Assembly: GCF_021018805.1 (NCBI RefSeq)
Contig: NC_086283.1
Location: forward strand, 7,329,162 to 7,393,161
DNA from: Prinia subflava
Taxonomy: Eukaryota > Chordata > Aves > Passeriformes > Cisticolidae
Reading direction: 5' to 3'
Length of the DNA stretch: 64,000 nt
The translations under genes were made by a program, and so were the position numbers. This document shows positions 51,551-63,935 of the stretch, one piece after another. Under the pieces are notes generated by a model that did not search any database, had not been told where the DNA came from, and saw nothing but the letters and a program-made list of their open reading frames with translations. The first letter of the stretch is position 1, and every line of letters starts with the position of its first letter.

Positions 51551-51566
51551 AAAAAAAAAAAAAAAA
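51551..51566. repeat. Poly(A) run
   Basis: Sixteen consecutive A bases preceded by GGCTGGG. No retroelement body was identified to its left. Confidence 0.9.
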
Positions 51567-52359
51567 GCCAGATAAAATCTGATGGCTTAAAAAATTATTT
51601 CCAGGTACCAAGACAATTATGTCAACAGTCGGTGTTGGACTCGTACCCTTAACATTAGCAGACCCTCTTCTGTCATCATCTGATTTTTGATGAACCTGGC
51701 TCTCGGCAATGGGCATAAGAACAATTCTTTTTTCTTGCATTGTACCTAAAATCAAAATCCAAACACTGTAATTATCACCTGTCATGTACTATATGATTCT
51801 TCCTTTTTTCTGAGTAGGAGAGGAAGACAAGGAATCAGGAAGAGGCTTGTTTGTAAAGTAACAGGAAATAAAAATTCTTATAGCCTAGGATGTACGTGAA
51901 ACACAGTAACTTTAATATCTTATACTCCTTATATACCAGTTTTAACAAGCAAATGAGAAGGCAGATTGGATTCTTGTGTTTGTCTATTTCCTCTTCCATT
52001 TGGATTGTGAGATAAAGCTCTGTGTCAAGCCAAAGCTATTTCACCCATCACAACATGTCAGCAACTGTGACTCAGAACACATTACACTCAGGAAGAAAAA
52101 GATGCAAAGATAAGATATTAGGACTGAAATCAATATAGGATTCTCTTTTACATATCCCAACAGTCTCATTAACTTCAAAGTAGCTGATATGAATGTAATT
52201 AAGGAGCAGAACAAACAGCAAAAGGGGAAAAGAAACCACAGGGCCCTATTTCAAGATCCTCACCAAAACAGCATAGCACAAGGCTGTAGCATAAATCACA
52301 GGATACACTCTGTCAAGCCTAACAGAAATTTTTTTCAACAAATAATAGTGGCATTTTAA

Positions 52360-52670
52360 ACAATGCAAATTGTATAAATGTGGGCATTGGCAGTTTAAAC
52401 ACAAATAAGCATGGCCACCAGGGAATAACTTTATACAACAACAAACAAGTCCTTGGTGCTCTAATGTGCTAAATCCAAATCACAGCTGGCTGCCAGAATT
52501 AAACTTATATGCTACCCACACAAGATAGTCCTATAAAAAAGGAGAACCAGGTGCACCATGACAGAGCTGGATACTGGAGACTTTCCAAGTCAGCTTTGCA
52601 TGGTCACAAGCAGAAAGCACTGCTGTGCAGCACTGAAATGCTCGCCACTGTTAATAATTAACACTGTTAA
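52360..52670. promoter_or_regulatory. Candidate enhancer with POU octamer and HNF1 palindrome
   Basis: Repeat-free block with strong individual sites. ATGCAAAT, the exact POU/Oct octamer, lies at 52363-52370. TGGCCACCAGGG at 52412-52423 matches the first part of the CTCF motif, although the following AATAA departs from it. GTTAATAATTAAC at 52650-52662 is a complete 13-base HNF1 palindrome, and CTGTTAACC follows at once with a second half-site. HNF1 factors act in liver, kidney, gut and pancreas. The exact palindrome is rare by chance (about 1 in tens of millions of positions in random DNA, less rare in AT-rich DNA). Function is inferred. Confidence 0.4.
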
Positions 52671-53104
52671 CCTGTTGGGCTGCTGTCAGGTTCACAGGCT
52701 AATGTGCAAAACTAAATGAGAATGCTTCCATGTACCATGGGTTATCCAAGTCATGCTTAGAGAAAACAGATGTCCATGGGACAGAATTCTGACCTCAAGG
52801 GCAGTAAATGGCAGCAGTTGTGAAGAGGAGGCTGAGTGGGTGCTCTCCACTTGCAGAGGACAATGGGCTTGGCTGGGCAGCAGGGGAGAGCCTATGCTGT
52901 CACAGCCCCACCATCCCAACCTCTACAGGAACAGGACTGCTGAGTCACCAGGCATCAGGAAGGTGGCAGTGACACATTTTTAACAGGCAAAGTGCAGCTA
53001 CAGGGAAAAGGTGCAGAAGACTTCAGGGGAAAAATTTCTTCTAGAATTTTTCATAAGCTCTAAATTCCTAAATCCTCCCCCTCCCGTTCACCCCACAAAT
53101 GTGA

Positions 53105-53545
53105 ATCAAGGGATCAACAGATCAATGGGATAATTGCATGGAATGTCTTTAATGGAGCATCAGCCCCAGTTTCTTACATACATTACTGAATGCTCCTACG
53201 AAGTGCTAAATTAAAATTTACGGTAGTGATAATTGAAGTCACATTTGTGTGTGTGCTGCGTGCTGTTAGGCAGGAGGAGATTTCTTTTGCTAGAGATTAA
53301 AACTTCAGTAATGTCTTTTTGTGTTTATACCAGTTTAATGCAAAAGCAAAACAATTATAAGAGGCTGTTAATGGATTAGATGGCCAGTGTTGCTGTCTAG
53401 CTGTGTTCCAGTTTTTCCTCTGTTGGCTCTGTACTCTCTGTTGTCATCTCCTAATTATCTGTTCCTTTTTCAGCTGGCAGCTTGAATGTGTTGGGGATAT
53501 TATTCAAACCCAAATTAATTTGTGTTTTTCATGAATTGCTTAAAG
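53105..53545. promoter_or_regulatory. Candidate conserved noncoding element
   Basis: About 440 bases free of repeats, balanced in composition and packed with homeodomain-, SOX- and POU-like cores: GATCAATGGGATAATTGCAT near 53120, TGATAATTGAAG near 53228, AACAATTATAAG near 53350, TCCTAATTATCTG near 53450 and CCAAATTAATTTG near 53510. All frames have frequent stops, and short words such as TGCTGCGTGCTG keep a CpG. Among all blocks in the window this one most resembles the deeply conserved enhancers of gene deserts. This is a judgement by eye; alignment with another bird or reptile would settle it. Confidence 0.4.
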
Positions 53546-56500
53546 AGTAGGAGTTTTATTTGGAGATTGATATAGCAATAAAATTTTTATCAGATGCAAA
53601 AGAGAAATGTGGTTGTTTTGGCTGACTTGCACTGCCATGAAACTGTTCACATTGATCAGCAAGAGCAGAGAAAACTCCTGTTTTTCAAAATAAAATAAGA
53701 ACTTCTGAAGTTCTTCGCAGATGATTTGTCTCCACATGGGCTATCATCATCAGCAACTCCCACCTTATGGTAGTTTCTAAGGGCAGAAAACAATGGCACT
53801 AGCAAAACTCTTGGAGAGTGTGTTTGCACAGGTCTTAACTGACACATGAACAGTTGCTGGTGGCAAGCAAGTTCGAGAACATAAGGAAAGAAATCTAGCA
53901 TTTAAATCCCAGTATTTTCATTCATACGGCAAATAAATTAATAAGAACACATTTTTATAGGGTTAAATATATTTTATGTATTTCAAATCCTGCTAGGCGC
54001 TTCACACATGCGAGTCCCTTTAGAGCATGCAGCACTGAGTCCTTGCAGCCATTCTTCCCAATTTGTGCACTGTTTAGCCACCATCCACGAAAATATACAA
54101 CAAAGAATAGTTGCTCATAGAATTCTAAGGAGAAAACAAGTAATGAATATATATCCTAATAGACACTGAAAAAACGTGGGTTTTGCAAAATCCAGTGCTC
54201 CATATGCACTACCTTCCAGTAGGCTCTGTGTTTACAAGAAGCAGGCTGCACTGAAGAGTTTATTCCAACAGTCCAGTGCCACCTTTTAAACATGAAAACT
54301 CCCCTGTATTCTCTCTTGGAAACCGTCTCTTGGGAAAATGAAGTAAAGAGAGGAAAATGAAGACAAAATAAACACAAGAAGAGTTAATCTGAAACTAATC
54401 AAACCCCATTTTCTTCCCCTGCACCAGAATTTTTTTTTCATTTCAGTGCTGAATTCAGTTTCAAAGACATGCCGATCCTTTTGAGGGGAATTCCACATCT
54501 TACAGCTGTGCAATCTGCCCTGCAGTGTACGCCTGCCTCACCCACCTGCTCACTGCAAAACACCCTGAACTTCCCAGAGCTGAGGCTGAGCCAAAAGAGC
54601 TGTGCTTTGGACAAGTCCCTGACCTCCAACAAAGACTATGCTTAACCCGTTATACTTTAAAGCAAAACTAGTAAAATTCAAAACTGCATAAGGCTAGCAG
54701 AGCTCTTGTTACCTTGCAGTGTTGTGTTGTATTATGCATGGTCATCTGTTAATAATTCATGGTTTTATACAGCAGTTAAAAAGCAGTTTCATTAAACAGT
54801 TTCATTTTAAGAATAATTTGTTAAGAATGCAACTTCTGAAAAAAGGCTAAATTCTTGTTCCACATTCAAAACCTAACCCACATTCTGAGAATAAAGGAAC
54901 AATCATAATTTAAACACATATGACAATTCATGCTTTGAAACATCATGTAAGTCTAGCTTTAACTACCTCCCATTTGATGTTCTATTTTTGTCAGGTTTAT
55001 TATTCTTCTTTATTCATGTTGATTCAAAAGTATATACTAAAATTTTAATTTTATCTCTTGCTGTACATTTTGGTGCCAACAATGGGTTGAACTCTACCTG
55101 TTTAAAAGCTCGTTTACTAGGGCAAAATGATGCCACTTTCTTTTCATAAGGGCTATCCTAGTTTTGTTATCATGAAAGATTAAAAGACATGACCTTTGGC
55201 GTCAAAAAATATTGTGGCAACTCCTACAGCTTCTAACTTGAATACTATAAAGTATGCTCACTTTGCAGCAAGCAGAGCACTAGAACATGTGCTATACCTG
55301 GCAGAGATATTTATTTTCAGCTTTCATCTCAAGCAAGCATTAACTGCTGAATTGACTATATTGTTGGTAGAACAATGGGTCAAGCCCAGACCTGGTGGAA
55401 GGTATCTGATGGGCAGGTGCATCAATGGGAAAGCACAGATTCGTTTGAGCAAAAACACAGAGCTGAAGTCAGAGGCACGCTATCCCCTCTACCTTGTTTG
55501 TGGAATTAAACTATTCCCTCTGTGACTAGTACTAGTGCACCACCAACTCCAGGGGCACAAGCTTTGTCACTGAGGAGGAAAACATACTCAGCAGCCTGCC
55601 AAAACAAGGGGAGTAAGATTGCTTGTGTACAATGCAATCAACCCACATGTGCAGTCAAAAAACATGGCAGCTGGAAAGAAATACTAGGTCTCCCTCAGCC
55701 TGAACTGCCTTTTTTTCTTTTTCTTTTAACAGAAATCTCAGTCATTCCCAGGTTCAGCCAATCTCTACAGTGAGAGCAAGCAGCGTGGTCACCCCGCATA
55801 GTTTTGTTGTGAATGTTGTGATATTTGACATCTCCTTTCCACTCCTCCTCCTTGGAGCCCCTTATTTACGAGGCATACTCTTCCTCTCTCTAGAACTACA
55901 ACTTTCTAACCCTTGTGGCCACAGAAGTGACCTGCAAAATATCTCCTGGGGTGACAGTGGTCAGCTGACAGCAGTGAGGTTCCCACTGTGGATGTTCACA
56001 CCACAACCCTCCAGAGCAGAGAGTCACCCACAGAATATATCCTGTTAAAATTCTGGAGAACAATGCAGTCTGATAAAATGAAAGATGAAAGCAGATTGTC
56101 AATAGAACAGCTCACCAGGCAATACATACTGATAACTGCCAGCTGCACAGCAGGGCATGCCCACATCTAGTATCAACCACAATTACCTGGGAGTTTTGAG
56201 TAATCCGTGCCAGGGATCACAGAAGTTAAAGCAAGCCCAACCATCCCACTGCAAATGTATGGAGCAGTATGGCTGATTTTTCTGCAGGACAGTTGGTCCA
56301 CTTGGGAGAATCTTTAATAGCTTTATGAGTATTTTAATTTTTTTTTTAAATCAGCCTTTTCATCTCTTTCTCTCCCCCATTTGGAAAAAAGAGGAACAAG
56401 ATAATAAGGCAGGGCTAAAAAAGAGAAGACCCTTTGGATTTCTGATCCAGACTTCATTTTCAAGGCCAGCATACCAGGAAAAACATTTGTTGATGTATCA

Positions 56501-58796
56501 ACTCTGAACATGCAACAGACTGGAGCACAGAAAACCCAGTTCTGGCTTGTGTTCACAACCTCTTTCCAACACATTTTTAGTTTCCTAAAAGACAATGTAC
56601 AATCTGTGATTCTACATGCAGACTGCTCAAAAAGTCAGCATGACTGAGCATTAGAAAATGTGGCTTAAAACACATCAATTCATTTTCGAAGTGATTACTT
56701 TTAAAGAGAGACTGTGAAAAGTTTTATCATAAAATGAGATTTTCATTTCCAGTCAGATGATTCTAAATTTTTTAGTTTTTCATCTCTGTCATATACATCA
56801 TCTTATAACTGCATGCAAAAAAACCCCACATTTCTTTGAAATTCTGGTTGCCACATGTCTAAAACAATATTTCTTGGCCTCCCCCCAAAAATTTTAACGT
56901 GCACTTGCTAAACATCTCCTTTAAATGCAGTTGCTTCGGAATACAAAGTCCTTCCAGAATAATGTAGAGTAGGATTTTTCAGGTCACTGTTTTTCCTCTT
57001 TTCTAAATGTCAGGATCTTACAATGGCCTACCAACAACAGGCATCAGAAATAACCTTTCCTTCTGGCTGAAGATCCAATGGGAAATGCTGGTCACAAAGA
57101 GACACTTACATGACACACCTGGACCAAATTTAATGGCTCATTAAAATCCCATCATAGTTCAATACTTGGTGGTGACATGGCACAAAATACACACAAAATG
57201 TCAAACTACATTAATTCATTAAATATTCACAGAAATTTTTAAGACAGTAGAAAATTTAGAAGAAGTCCTCTTATTTTATATACTTCTGGTCAAGATAAAT
57301 TAGCTCAGTTGAATAAGCATTCTTGTGAAATTGGAATGGGTCCTCTTTCAGAAGCAAAAATACTCCTCTCAGTTTTGCTTCCAAAGCAATGGTGCCAATT
57401 TACTATTTTTTTAAAGAAATTGCATACTCTGTAGCTGTTTCTCAATTAAGAATACAAGTTCCCATGTTACCCTCTCAGTTGGAAATCCACACATTTTCAT
57501 TAGTTAAAACATGATTTGCTTCAATTTCCAGCAGCTAGATCCTTTACCAAAAAGAAGAGCCTATTTCCAAACTTTGTACTACATTAGGTCCTGGCAGACT
57601 CTGACCAAGATAATTTACATTATCTTCCTTTTGGTAAATTATAAAGAGAGTTTCAGAGCTCCTACACATCCTACAGGAGTTTTTCTCCTTGAGCAATCTC
57701 ATCTTTTCCCTGAATTGTCTCCAATTTATCATCAGTTTCTTTGAATTGTTGACGGCAAAATGTGACAGTGCAGAGAATTCCCAATTAGATCTGCTGTGAC
57801 ATTCTCTGTTTATATTTTACCTTTCCTTGCTCATATCCCCAGCTATGGTTAACATTTGAGAGAATGCCATGAAGTCACTGTTATACTGCTCTCTGCTAGA
57901 AAATTTACACCGTGCTCAAAACTCACCTCTTCTCAGGCAATCTCCCATTCTGCTTTCAGAGCCTTAATATTTTTACCTTCATGTTCCATCCTATCCCAAT
58001 TGTATAAACATTCAAATAACTACATTTCCTTTACCTTGGCAATACATAAACAATAAGGTCTATGTCACAGGCTTCTTCATAATTCTTTTTTTTTTTCCAA
58101 TCCTGTGTCACTTGCAATGGTAATCAGTCTGGATCAGCTGTGTTCTTTTGGGTCACCACTAAATATCTAATCTAGTTTGGGGCAGAATGGAAACAGAGTC
58201 AGTAACTGAGATTTAATACACATACACAAAATGTCAGAGAAGATGTCATGTAAAGACAAGTACACTCGCTGAATATTCATTATTGCATGTTGGTAGAATA
58301 GCACCACTGATATAAGAAATCTGAAAGTGAAGGTCTGGAGTTCTAATTTATGGTCTTTTTATTAGTAACTCACACTTTTTTTTTCCTGGTCCTCTTTGCA
58401 TGGGAAGATACTTTACATGCACACTAAATTAATTAGACATGTAAAAGACATTTCACGCTGGCCAGCTCAACTGCTTTGGGCAGTATTCCACCAGATTTCC
58501 AGACAATTAACAGCTGTAACATCTGGAAATCTCCGACAAACGGCCACCAACCATGCAAAAACCAACTCCATATCACACAAGCCTCTGCTGCATCCCAGGA
58601 GTTCAGAGGCACAGGCATCACAGGAGGCAGGAATGCACAGGACACACTGGAGGAGCAGCACAAGCATGAATCATCTACGCATGCAAGTCCACATGCTCAT
58701 ATAGAGATGTTGGATTTGCTGTTCTGAGGAGGACTGGAAGTTATGATGTCTTGACTATTTCATTGCTGAGCTTTTTGACATCATTAAGCTCTGTAT

Positions 58797-58820
58797 CTTC
58801 CTATCCTACAGGATAGGAAG
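58797..58820. other. Perfect 10-bp hairpin with a 4-base loop
   Basis: CTTCCTATCC at 58797-58806 and GGATAGGAAG at 58811-58820 are exactly complementary around TACA. The tight loop makes this the most stable-looking cruciform or RNA stem in the window. It has no T-tract after it and no bacterial context, so it is not a terminator. The stem is too short for a microRNA precursor. Confidence 0.7.
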
Positions 58821-59384
58821 CAACACACTGGCAACACTCACCACAGGAGCAGCAGAAGCACTGATCCTTTTGTTTTGGTGTAAAAGATCAGGTCTCAAGG
58901 ACTCAGAATCAAAATCTGAATTTGTTCCTGTCCTTTCTTCCATTGGCCTAGAGGCCTTGTATCCTCTAAGACATCCAGAACCAAGCAAATAAATACAGTT
59001 TGTATCCAGCTACCTTAACCTTTGAAAGGGTAAGTCAGTGATGATACAAAAATCCCAGTATTTTCTTAAGTATTTTCAGAATCCTGGCTGAGGTGTTTGA
59101 ATCCTGAAGGCCCGGAGCTGAGATCCTAAAATTCCTGTGCACAGTAGCTCATCTAAGTGCTGAATACTCAAAATGTTGTTTCATGATGGTGCCTTTCTCA
59201 GTCAATAAGTGAATAAGATTTTCCACAGTACAGAGCCTACGGAGCTGGCTACTGACTTTCATGCTATAGCATTGCCTTTGTGTCCAGATTGTCCCTGATA
59301 GTGTATCACAACACAAGAACAATCCCAAGTCCTCAGCAACTTGCTGTCTCAAGGAACAGTTCTCCTACAACCAATCGATCTGCC

Positions 59385-59414
59385 AAAAAAAAAAAAAAAA
59401 GAAGAAGAAAAAAA
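59385..59414. repeat. A-rich tract with (GAA)n insert
   Basis: Sixteen A bases, then GAAGAAG, then seven A. It may be an old A-tail that has acquired GAA units by slippage. Confidence 0.85.
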
Positions 59415-59847
59415 GCCAAAAGTCACATTTCTGACTCAAAAGGCTTTCCACTTCAAGGCTTATTCCACAATTCAGTTCAGCTAACAAACACGAGATGAGG
59501 CTTTCTCAACTGTGCGGTTTCCAATAAGGGATGACCCACCCGTATTGTTAGAAGAACTGGGAAAAGACAGCAAACCCCTGAAAAGGATACAGCTTAGAGG
59601 GAACCATCAGGACCTACCTCTGGAAAAAAAGCTACCACTTGCCTACAAGAAGAGAGTCATGTCACACAGGATCAGTTCCCATCATTCCCAGAGTCAGCAA
59701 GTAGGGGCTGAGCCTGGCTGGAGACATACAGAAAAAGTACAGCTCCTCTCTCCTTACAATGCCATGGGAAAAAATATATATCCAAAATGGCAAAGTAATT
59801 AAATGTGGAGAAAGGAGAGTCTTTGATGCCAAAGTTTTGGTGCACTT

Positions 59848-59879
59848 ACACCACAGAATGTGAGGCAGTTCTGTGGTGT
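59848..59879. other. Perfect 11-bp inverted repeat with a 10-base loop
   Basis: ACACCACAGAA at 59848-59858 pairs with TTCTGTGGTGT at 59869-59879. After one T-C mismatch, the next two outer positions can pair again. The loop is TGTGAGGCAG. The TGTGGT core in each arm is also the RUNX binding motif, so the pair can be read as two opposed RUNX sites and not as an RNA structure. Confidence 0.65.
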
Positions 59880-60254
59880 CAGGGAAGACACAAAGGCTGC
59901 CTGAGATGCTGAAAATGTAAAGAGAAAACCTTACAGGCATGTGTGGAGTTCTGTCCATATCCAGAACCAAACATCCACCACTCTGTTTATCCAATTACCA
60001 TTTTATTTAGCTGAACAGTGCTTAACTGAAATTCTTCAAGGTTAGGGCCCCAGGAAGAGTTGCTTTTCTCTGTCAATTCTTTGATTGACTTTACCTCCAT
60101 CTCTCCAAATACCCTGGATGCCCCCAAACCATTTGGGATAAGCAAACTTGTGCTGAATTTTCTGTCTGTCTCATTCATTCACTATTTAAGTAAGAAAAAA
60201 ACTCCCCAATCTTTGCTTGTTCAGCCAGCTTAATACTGGGGGTAGGCAGTGATG

Positions 60255-60345
60255 TCCTTCTTCCATGAATATGCTAAAATTAATCCAATTTGCATGGGAA
60301 CATATAAGCAGCAAATATTTATTCATGATTGGGAGGGAGCTGATC
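60255..60345. promoter_or_regulatory. Adjacent OTX/PITX-type and POU octamer sites
   Basis: TAATCC at 60281-60286 (core bound by OTX, PITX and GSC homeodomains) lies one base from ATTTGCAT at 60288-60295, an exact octamer in the opposite orientation. A run of AATATTTATTCATGATT follows. Tight pairing of such sites is common in developmental enhancers; nothing else supports it here. Confidence 0.25.
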
Positions 60346-60973
60346 CAAGTATGTATAGTAAAGGTAGACACTAAAAAAAAAAGCATAAACATTGATCACC
60401 ATAGCTTTTCTACAATTAGCTACCAGGTATAATTAATTTGTGCTTGCAGTTATATTAAATCACTAACAAGCATAGCATGTTTGAAATAAAGAAATAATTC
60501 AAGTAAAATGCAATTAGGGAGATCCAGTTATTTCAGTCTGGGCAAAGTGACCCTCACTCTATAGTCTGAGAGTTAATGAAGCTGACTCTAAAAAGAATTC
60601 CCTTTTCTCCCAGTGAACATTATTTTTGCCTTTTCCTAAACTTCATACCAAAGCTTCAAAGTTTAATTAAATATGCTACACAGTCTGGAGGATTAAAAAG
60701 TAAGAGATGCCAGCAACAGAAATGGCAGCCTTCTAGTAAGCAATTTGCCAATGAAGGGAGTCATATGCAGGGTTATTGTTAAACTTGAAGCAGAAGGAGA
60801 TAAAAACCACATAGGCTTGTATTTTTACATACTTTATTTAGTATTGTGAAAGGTTGCGTTCCTTAGCTGAAACTATTCCATTGCAGGAGAAAATAAAATT
60901 GCCAGACTGTATTTTTTTACTAGAAGACACATGGACCTTTACTTCTAAAAGAGATCTCTTCTTTGTTATTTTA

Positions 60974-60995
60974 GTTTGTTTGTTTGTTTTTGTTC
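60974..60995. repeat. (GTTT)n microsatellite
   Basis: Three to four GTTT units, then T-rich sequence. Read on the minus strand it is the same AAAC type as the repeat near 47.8 kb. Confidence 0.8.
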
Positions 60996-62578
60996 TTTTT
61001 TAAAGACTCCTAGCCATGAGCTTAAGACTCTGTTTGATCAAAAACAGCTCAGAAGGATCAGTCAAAGTCAGCACCTCACTGCCTTGATGCTTTTCTGCTC
61101 AGGGCTTCCAGAAAGAGAATTGCCGTGAAAGGGAACTCTGGAGCATTGCTGTGAAAGCCTGTGCCACTTCCACAGCAACTCTGAGTACTTGTGCACAGAC
61201 AATTCTAAAGCATTTTAGCAGTGACTGAGGATCTGGACAAACCCATGCATCATTAAGTAGCCCTTCTTCAGTGTGTTGGTGAATCTCTGTTGGAGATTTA
61301 GAGTCTTCCCATCAGAGCCATGAGAGTGGACTGTATGATCATTCCTTGTCTGCAGCTCAAGCAAAATTCTTTGATGGACAGGAAAGTTGGTGTGAGCTAA
61401 GTTCAGCCATATGTCACCTAAGTAGAGGGAGAATGGAAGAAAGGAATAAGATCTGATCTTATGGGGCCTCATTTCCACCGATCATCTCAGATTAAGGCAG
61501 TTTATGGGCATGCAAATCATGGTACATGGGTAGGAAAAAGGAAAATGAGAGCTTAAGAAAAAGAAAAAAGAGAAAAATAATCTCACCCTGTTACCAAAAT
61601 ATTTAAGCACCTAACTAGTTTCTGCATCTACCATCTTGTGCACAAAATGCACAGCATTATTCATTTTGGCAAAGGTAGAAGGAGGAGAGTATTTCAGGAT
61701 GTCTGCACTCCTGAATCAGCAAATGATTTTTGTAATTTGGTTCTGAGAAAGAATAATTAAAAAAAAAAGAACTCCTGAAACAAGTGCAGTTAAAAAACCA
61801 CAAATACTTTTTTTATTATTTCTACCCTGCTTTATCAGAGCAGAACCTTGCACATAGTTTGTAAATAAGTGAGACTCGTGTAATGGAGAGGGGATTCCTT
61901 TTGCAATCTCAGAAGAAAACCAGCTTCAGAACCAAGCAAGGCAGAGATGGCTGCATAAACACACAGGTGGAAGGCAGGCAAAACTAGACTCTACTCAAGC
62001 ATCTCTGCTGCCTGCTATACCCGGGTCCTGAAATGAGGAGTTGAGTTCCATTTTTGAAACCCATACACGTAATTTTGAACAGAGACTGGGGAAACAAGCA
62101 CAAAAAAAGAAACTCCTTCAGCCTACAGGAGCAATAGCATAAGGAGCCAAGGTAGATGATTTTCTCAGGCCATGCCAGGACTTTCTCTCTAGCTGCCAGA
62201 CAGGAAATTACCCTAATCCTTACATGACCTTCACTCTTTCCAATAGTCTACATCAGACCCATTTCATCTGCATCACCAGTAGGCTTTTGCCCCTCCTTTT
62301 AGGGGTTCCTTCCATGCATACCACCTCTTCCTAGCCAAATCCACCAATAAAAATACCTTTATTAGGTTACATTAACTCAATAAAGATCTAAGCAAAGTTA
62401 TCTGTCAAAACCCAATTTATTTCTTAAAGAACAGGCATTAATTCGCTCCATTAGGTTGCAATGGGTTATGCTCTATTCTGCCTGCTCTGCCTGCACTGGG
62501 TCTAGGTTTTTTTCCAGTTATGTTTCAAACACTATGAACTGCCTTTCCTAAACATCACTCCAGCAGTCAGCAATGGTA

Positions 62579-62630
62579 AAAAAACCCAAACAAACCAAAA
62601 ACCCCACAAAACCCAACCAACCAACCAAAG
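62579..62630. repeat. A/C-rich (CCAA)n/(CAAAC)n tract
   Basis: About fifty bases with only A and C until a final G, ending in three clean CCAA units. The complete lack of G and T on this strand gives strong strand asymmetry over a short distance. Confidence 0.85.
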
Positions 62631-63452
62631 AGAATATTGGGATTTTCTCTAGGTCCTAGCTAAGAACACCATTATGTCATTATGTATGTCATGTATAAAT
62701 TGAAGGTTTTCTCACACTTTACCTGTCCTGGGTTATGCTACCCCCTCAGTGTAAAAACAATAGGTTTCATAGCTCAGGCAAAGGTAATAATGCTAAACCC
62801 AAGTGAGGAATCAGGAGTATCTCCACCTTGGGGTCAATGGGGAGGAAACTGGATCTTCAGAGCCTCTGTAACATTCTTCTGAATTTGCTTGCCTTTGACA
62901 CAGAGCACACAGAGCATGAACATGGCAGGTACTAGCATCAAGTCAAGCATCACAAGTTTACAGTGTCCCCAAAGCCACAGAGATGCACATGATGCACTCA
63001 GCCTGAGCACACAAGCAGCCTACAGGAGAAAGTCGTAAGGTCTTGACACCCCTACCTGGCCTGTGATTTCACTTGTGAGTTGAGTGGTGAGAAGTCATTT
63101 TGCAGCAGTGAGAGTCAGCCTTCGTTTTCTTTAACAAGATTGAACAAAATAGACTGTGTTGAGAGACAAGTGCAATAAATTACAGAGGTTTTGGGCATTT
63201 GTTTACACAGTTGCCCTCAGTGGGCATTTTGCCAGAGTCCCAGCTTTTAAATGGGCATTTAAGCTTTCAGGCAAAAGAGGGGGTCCACAGGAGGAAGCTA
63301 CAAGATCATTTACAAGGTAATGGTCACTTTTCCCCCCCGTTTTCAAAAAATTATAGCTATATAGTTTTATCTTGTTAACATTAGCTTTGGAATAAATATC
63401 TAATACTAGTCTTGTGCTGCATAGTATCATTCTCGAGACTTCACTGTATTTT

Positions 63453-63478
63453 ATATACATACATATGTATGTATATAT
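63453..63478. repeat. 26-bp perfect palindrome of TATAC/GTATA units
   Basis: Starting from the CATATG centre at 63463-63468, every base is symmetric out to 63453 and 63478. The sequence is built from TACA and TGTA steps and continues into a TATACACACA run. Such alternating AT/GT palindromes can extrude cruciforms and are prone to deletion. Confidence 0.85.
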
Positions 63479-63584
63479 ACACACAGAGACATGATTTTGC
63501 TGTCAAATGCTCTCCAGGACTCCCACTAGAGAAAAAGTTCTACAAACACCTTGTATGCAATTGAAAGGACCGCAGAGCAGGCTG

Positions 63585-63935
63585 AGACTTGTCGGCCTGG
63601 AGAAGGGACAACCTGAACAGGTAACACATGACAGAGATCAAAAAATTAAAGAGTGTCTTTGAAAAAATGGATTAAAATTGACAGTATGCTGAGTCTTCCA
63701 GCTAGAAGCTAACTGATGCAACATGAAATGTGCAAGAACAAGGCTCAGGAAGACTAAAAGACAGCAGTTCTGCCTGTTACAAGACTCCTTGGAAAAGAAT
63801 ACTGTGGATGAAAAACGTTTGCACAGGCTGACAGAGCACCTGTACCAGAATCTTGAAGAAACTGATATTTTAGTGTTATTAAATAGTAAAAAACCATACA
63901 TCAGGTTTATGAAATGGCAGGAACTGGGAGGAAGT
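63585..63935 (+). mobile_element. Possible ancient CR1 fragment
   Basis: The start, GTCGGCCTGGAGAAGGGACA, resembles the CAGCCTGGAGAAGAGA segment of CR1. Scattered later words (ACAGAGATC, TTACAAGACTCCTTGG) fall roughly where the old CR1 type has related sequence. No clean 3' end or reading frame is visible. It could be a highly decayed copy of the same old lineage as the element near 18 kb, or unrelated sequence with a chance match. Confidence 0.35.

Larger units (their letters stand above)
44961..52359. other. Noncoding DNA, about 7 kb without a gene
   Basis: No coding region, RNA gene or mobile element was recognised. The longest frame (146 codons, 46142-46582) has no domain. AT-rich patches at 45290-45400 and 48230-48300 could be regulatory. 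The simple repeats and the tandem duplication inside are listed separately. Confidence 0.55.
53546..63452. other. Noncoding DNA, about 10 kb without a gene
   Basis: No protein family, RNA gene or mobile element was recognised. The frames at 55196-55525 and 59662-59994 (109 and 110 codons) show no domain. T-rich runs occur at about 56337-56347, 58086-58096 and 58376-58384, and A-runs at 60373-60382 and 61760-61770. An AT-rich block at 62330-62480 could be regulatory. Hairpins, repeats and one octamer site are listed separately. Confidence 0.55.

Noticed and set aside
58797..58820. Hairpin considered as a bacterial intrinsic terminator
   Set aside because: No following T-tract and the DNA is of vertebrate type.
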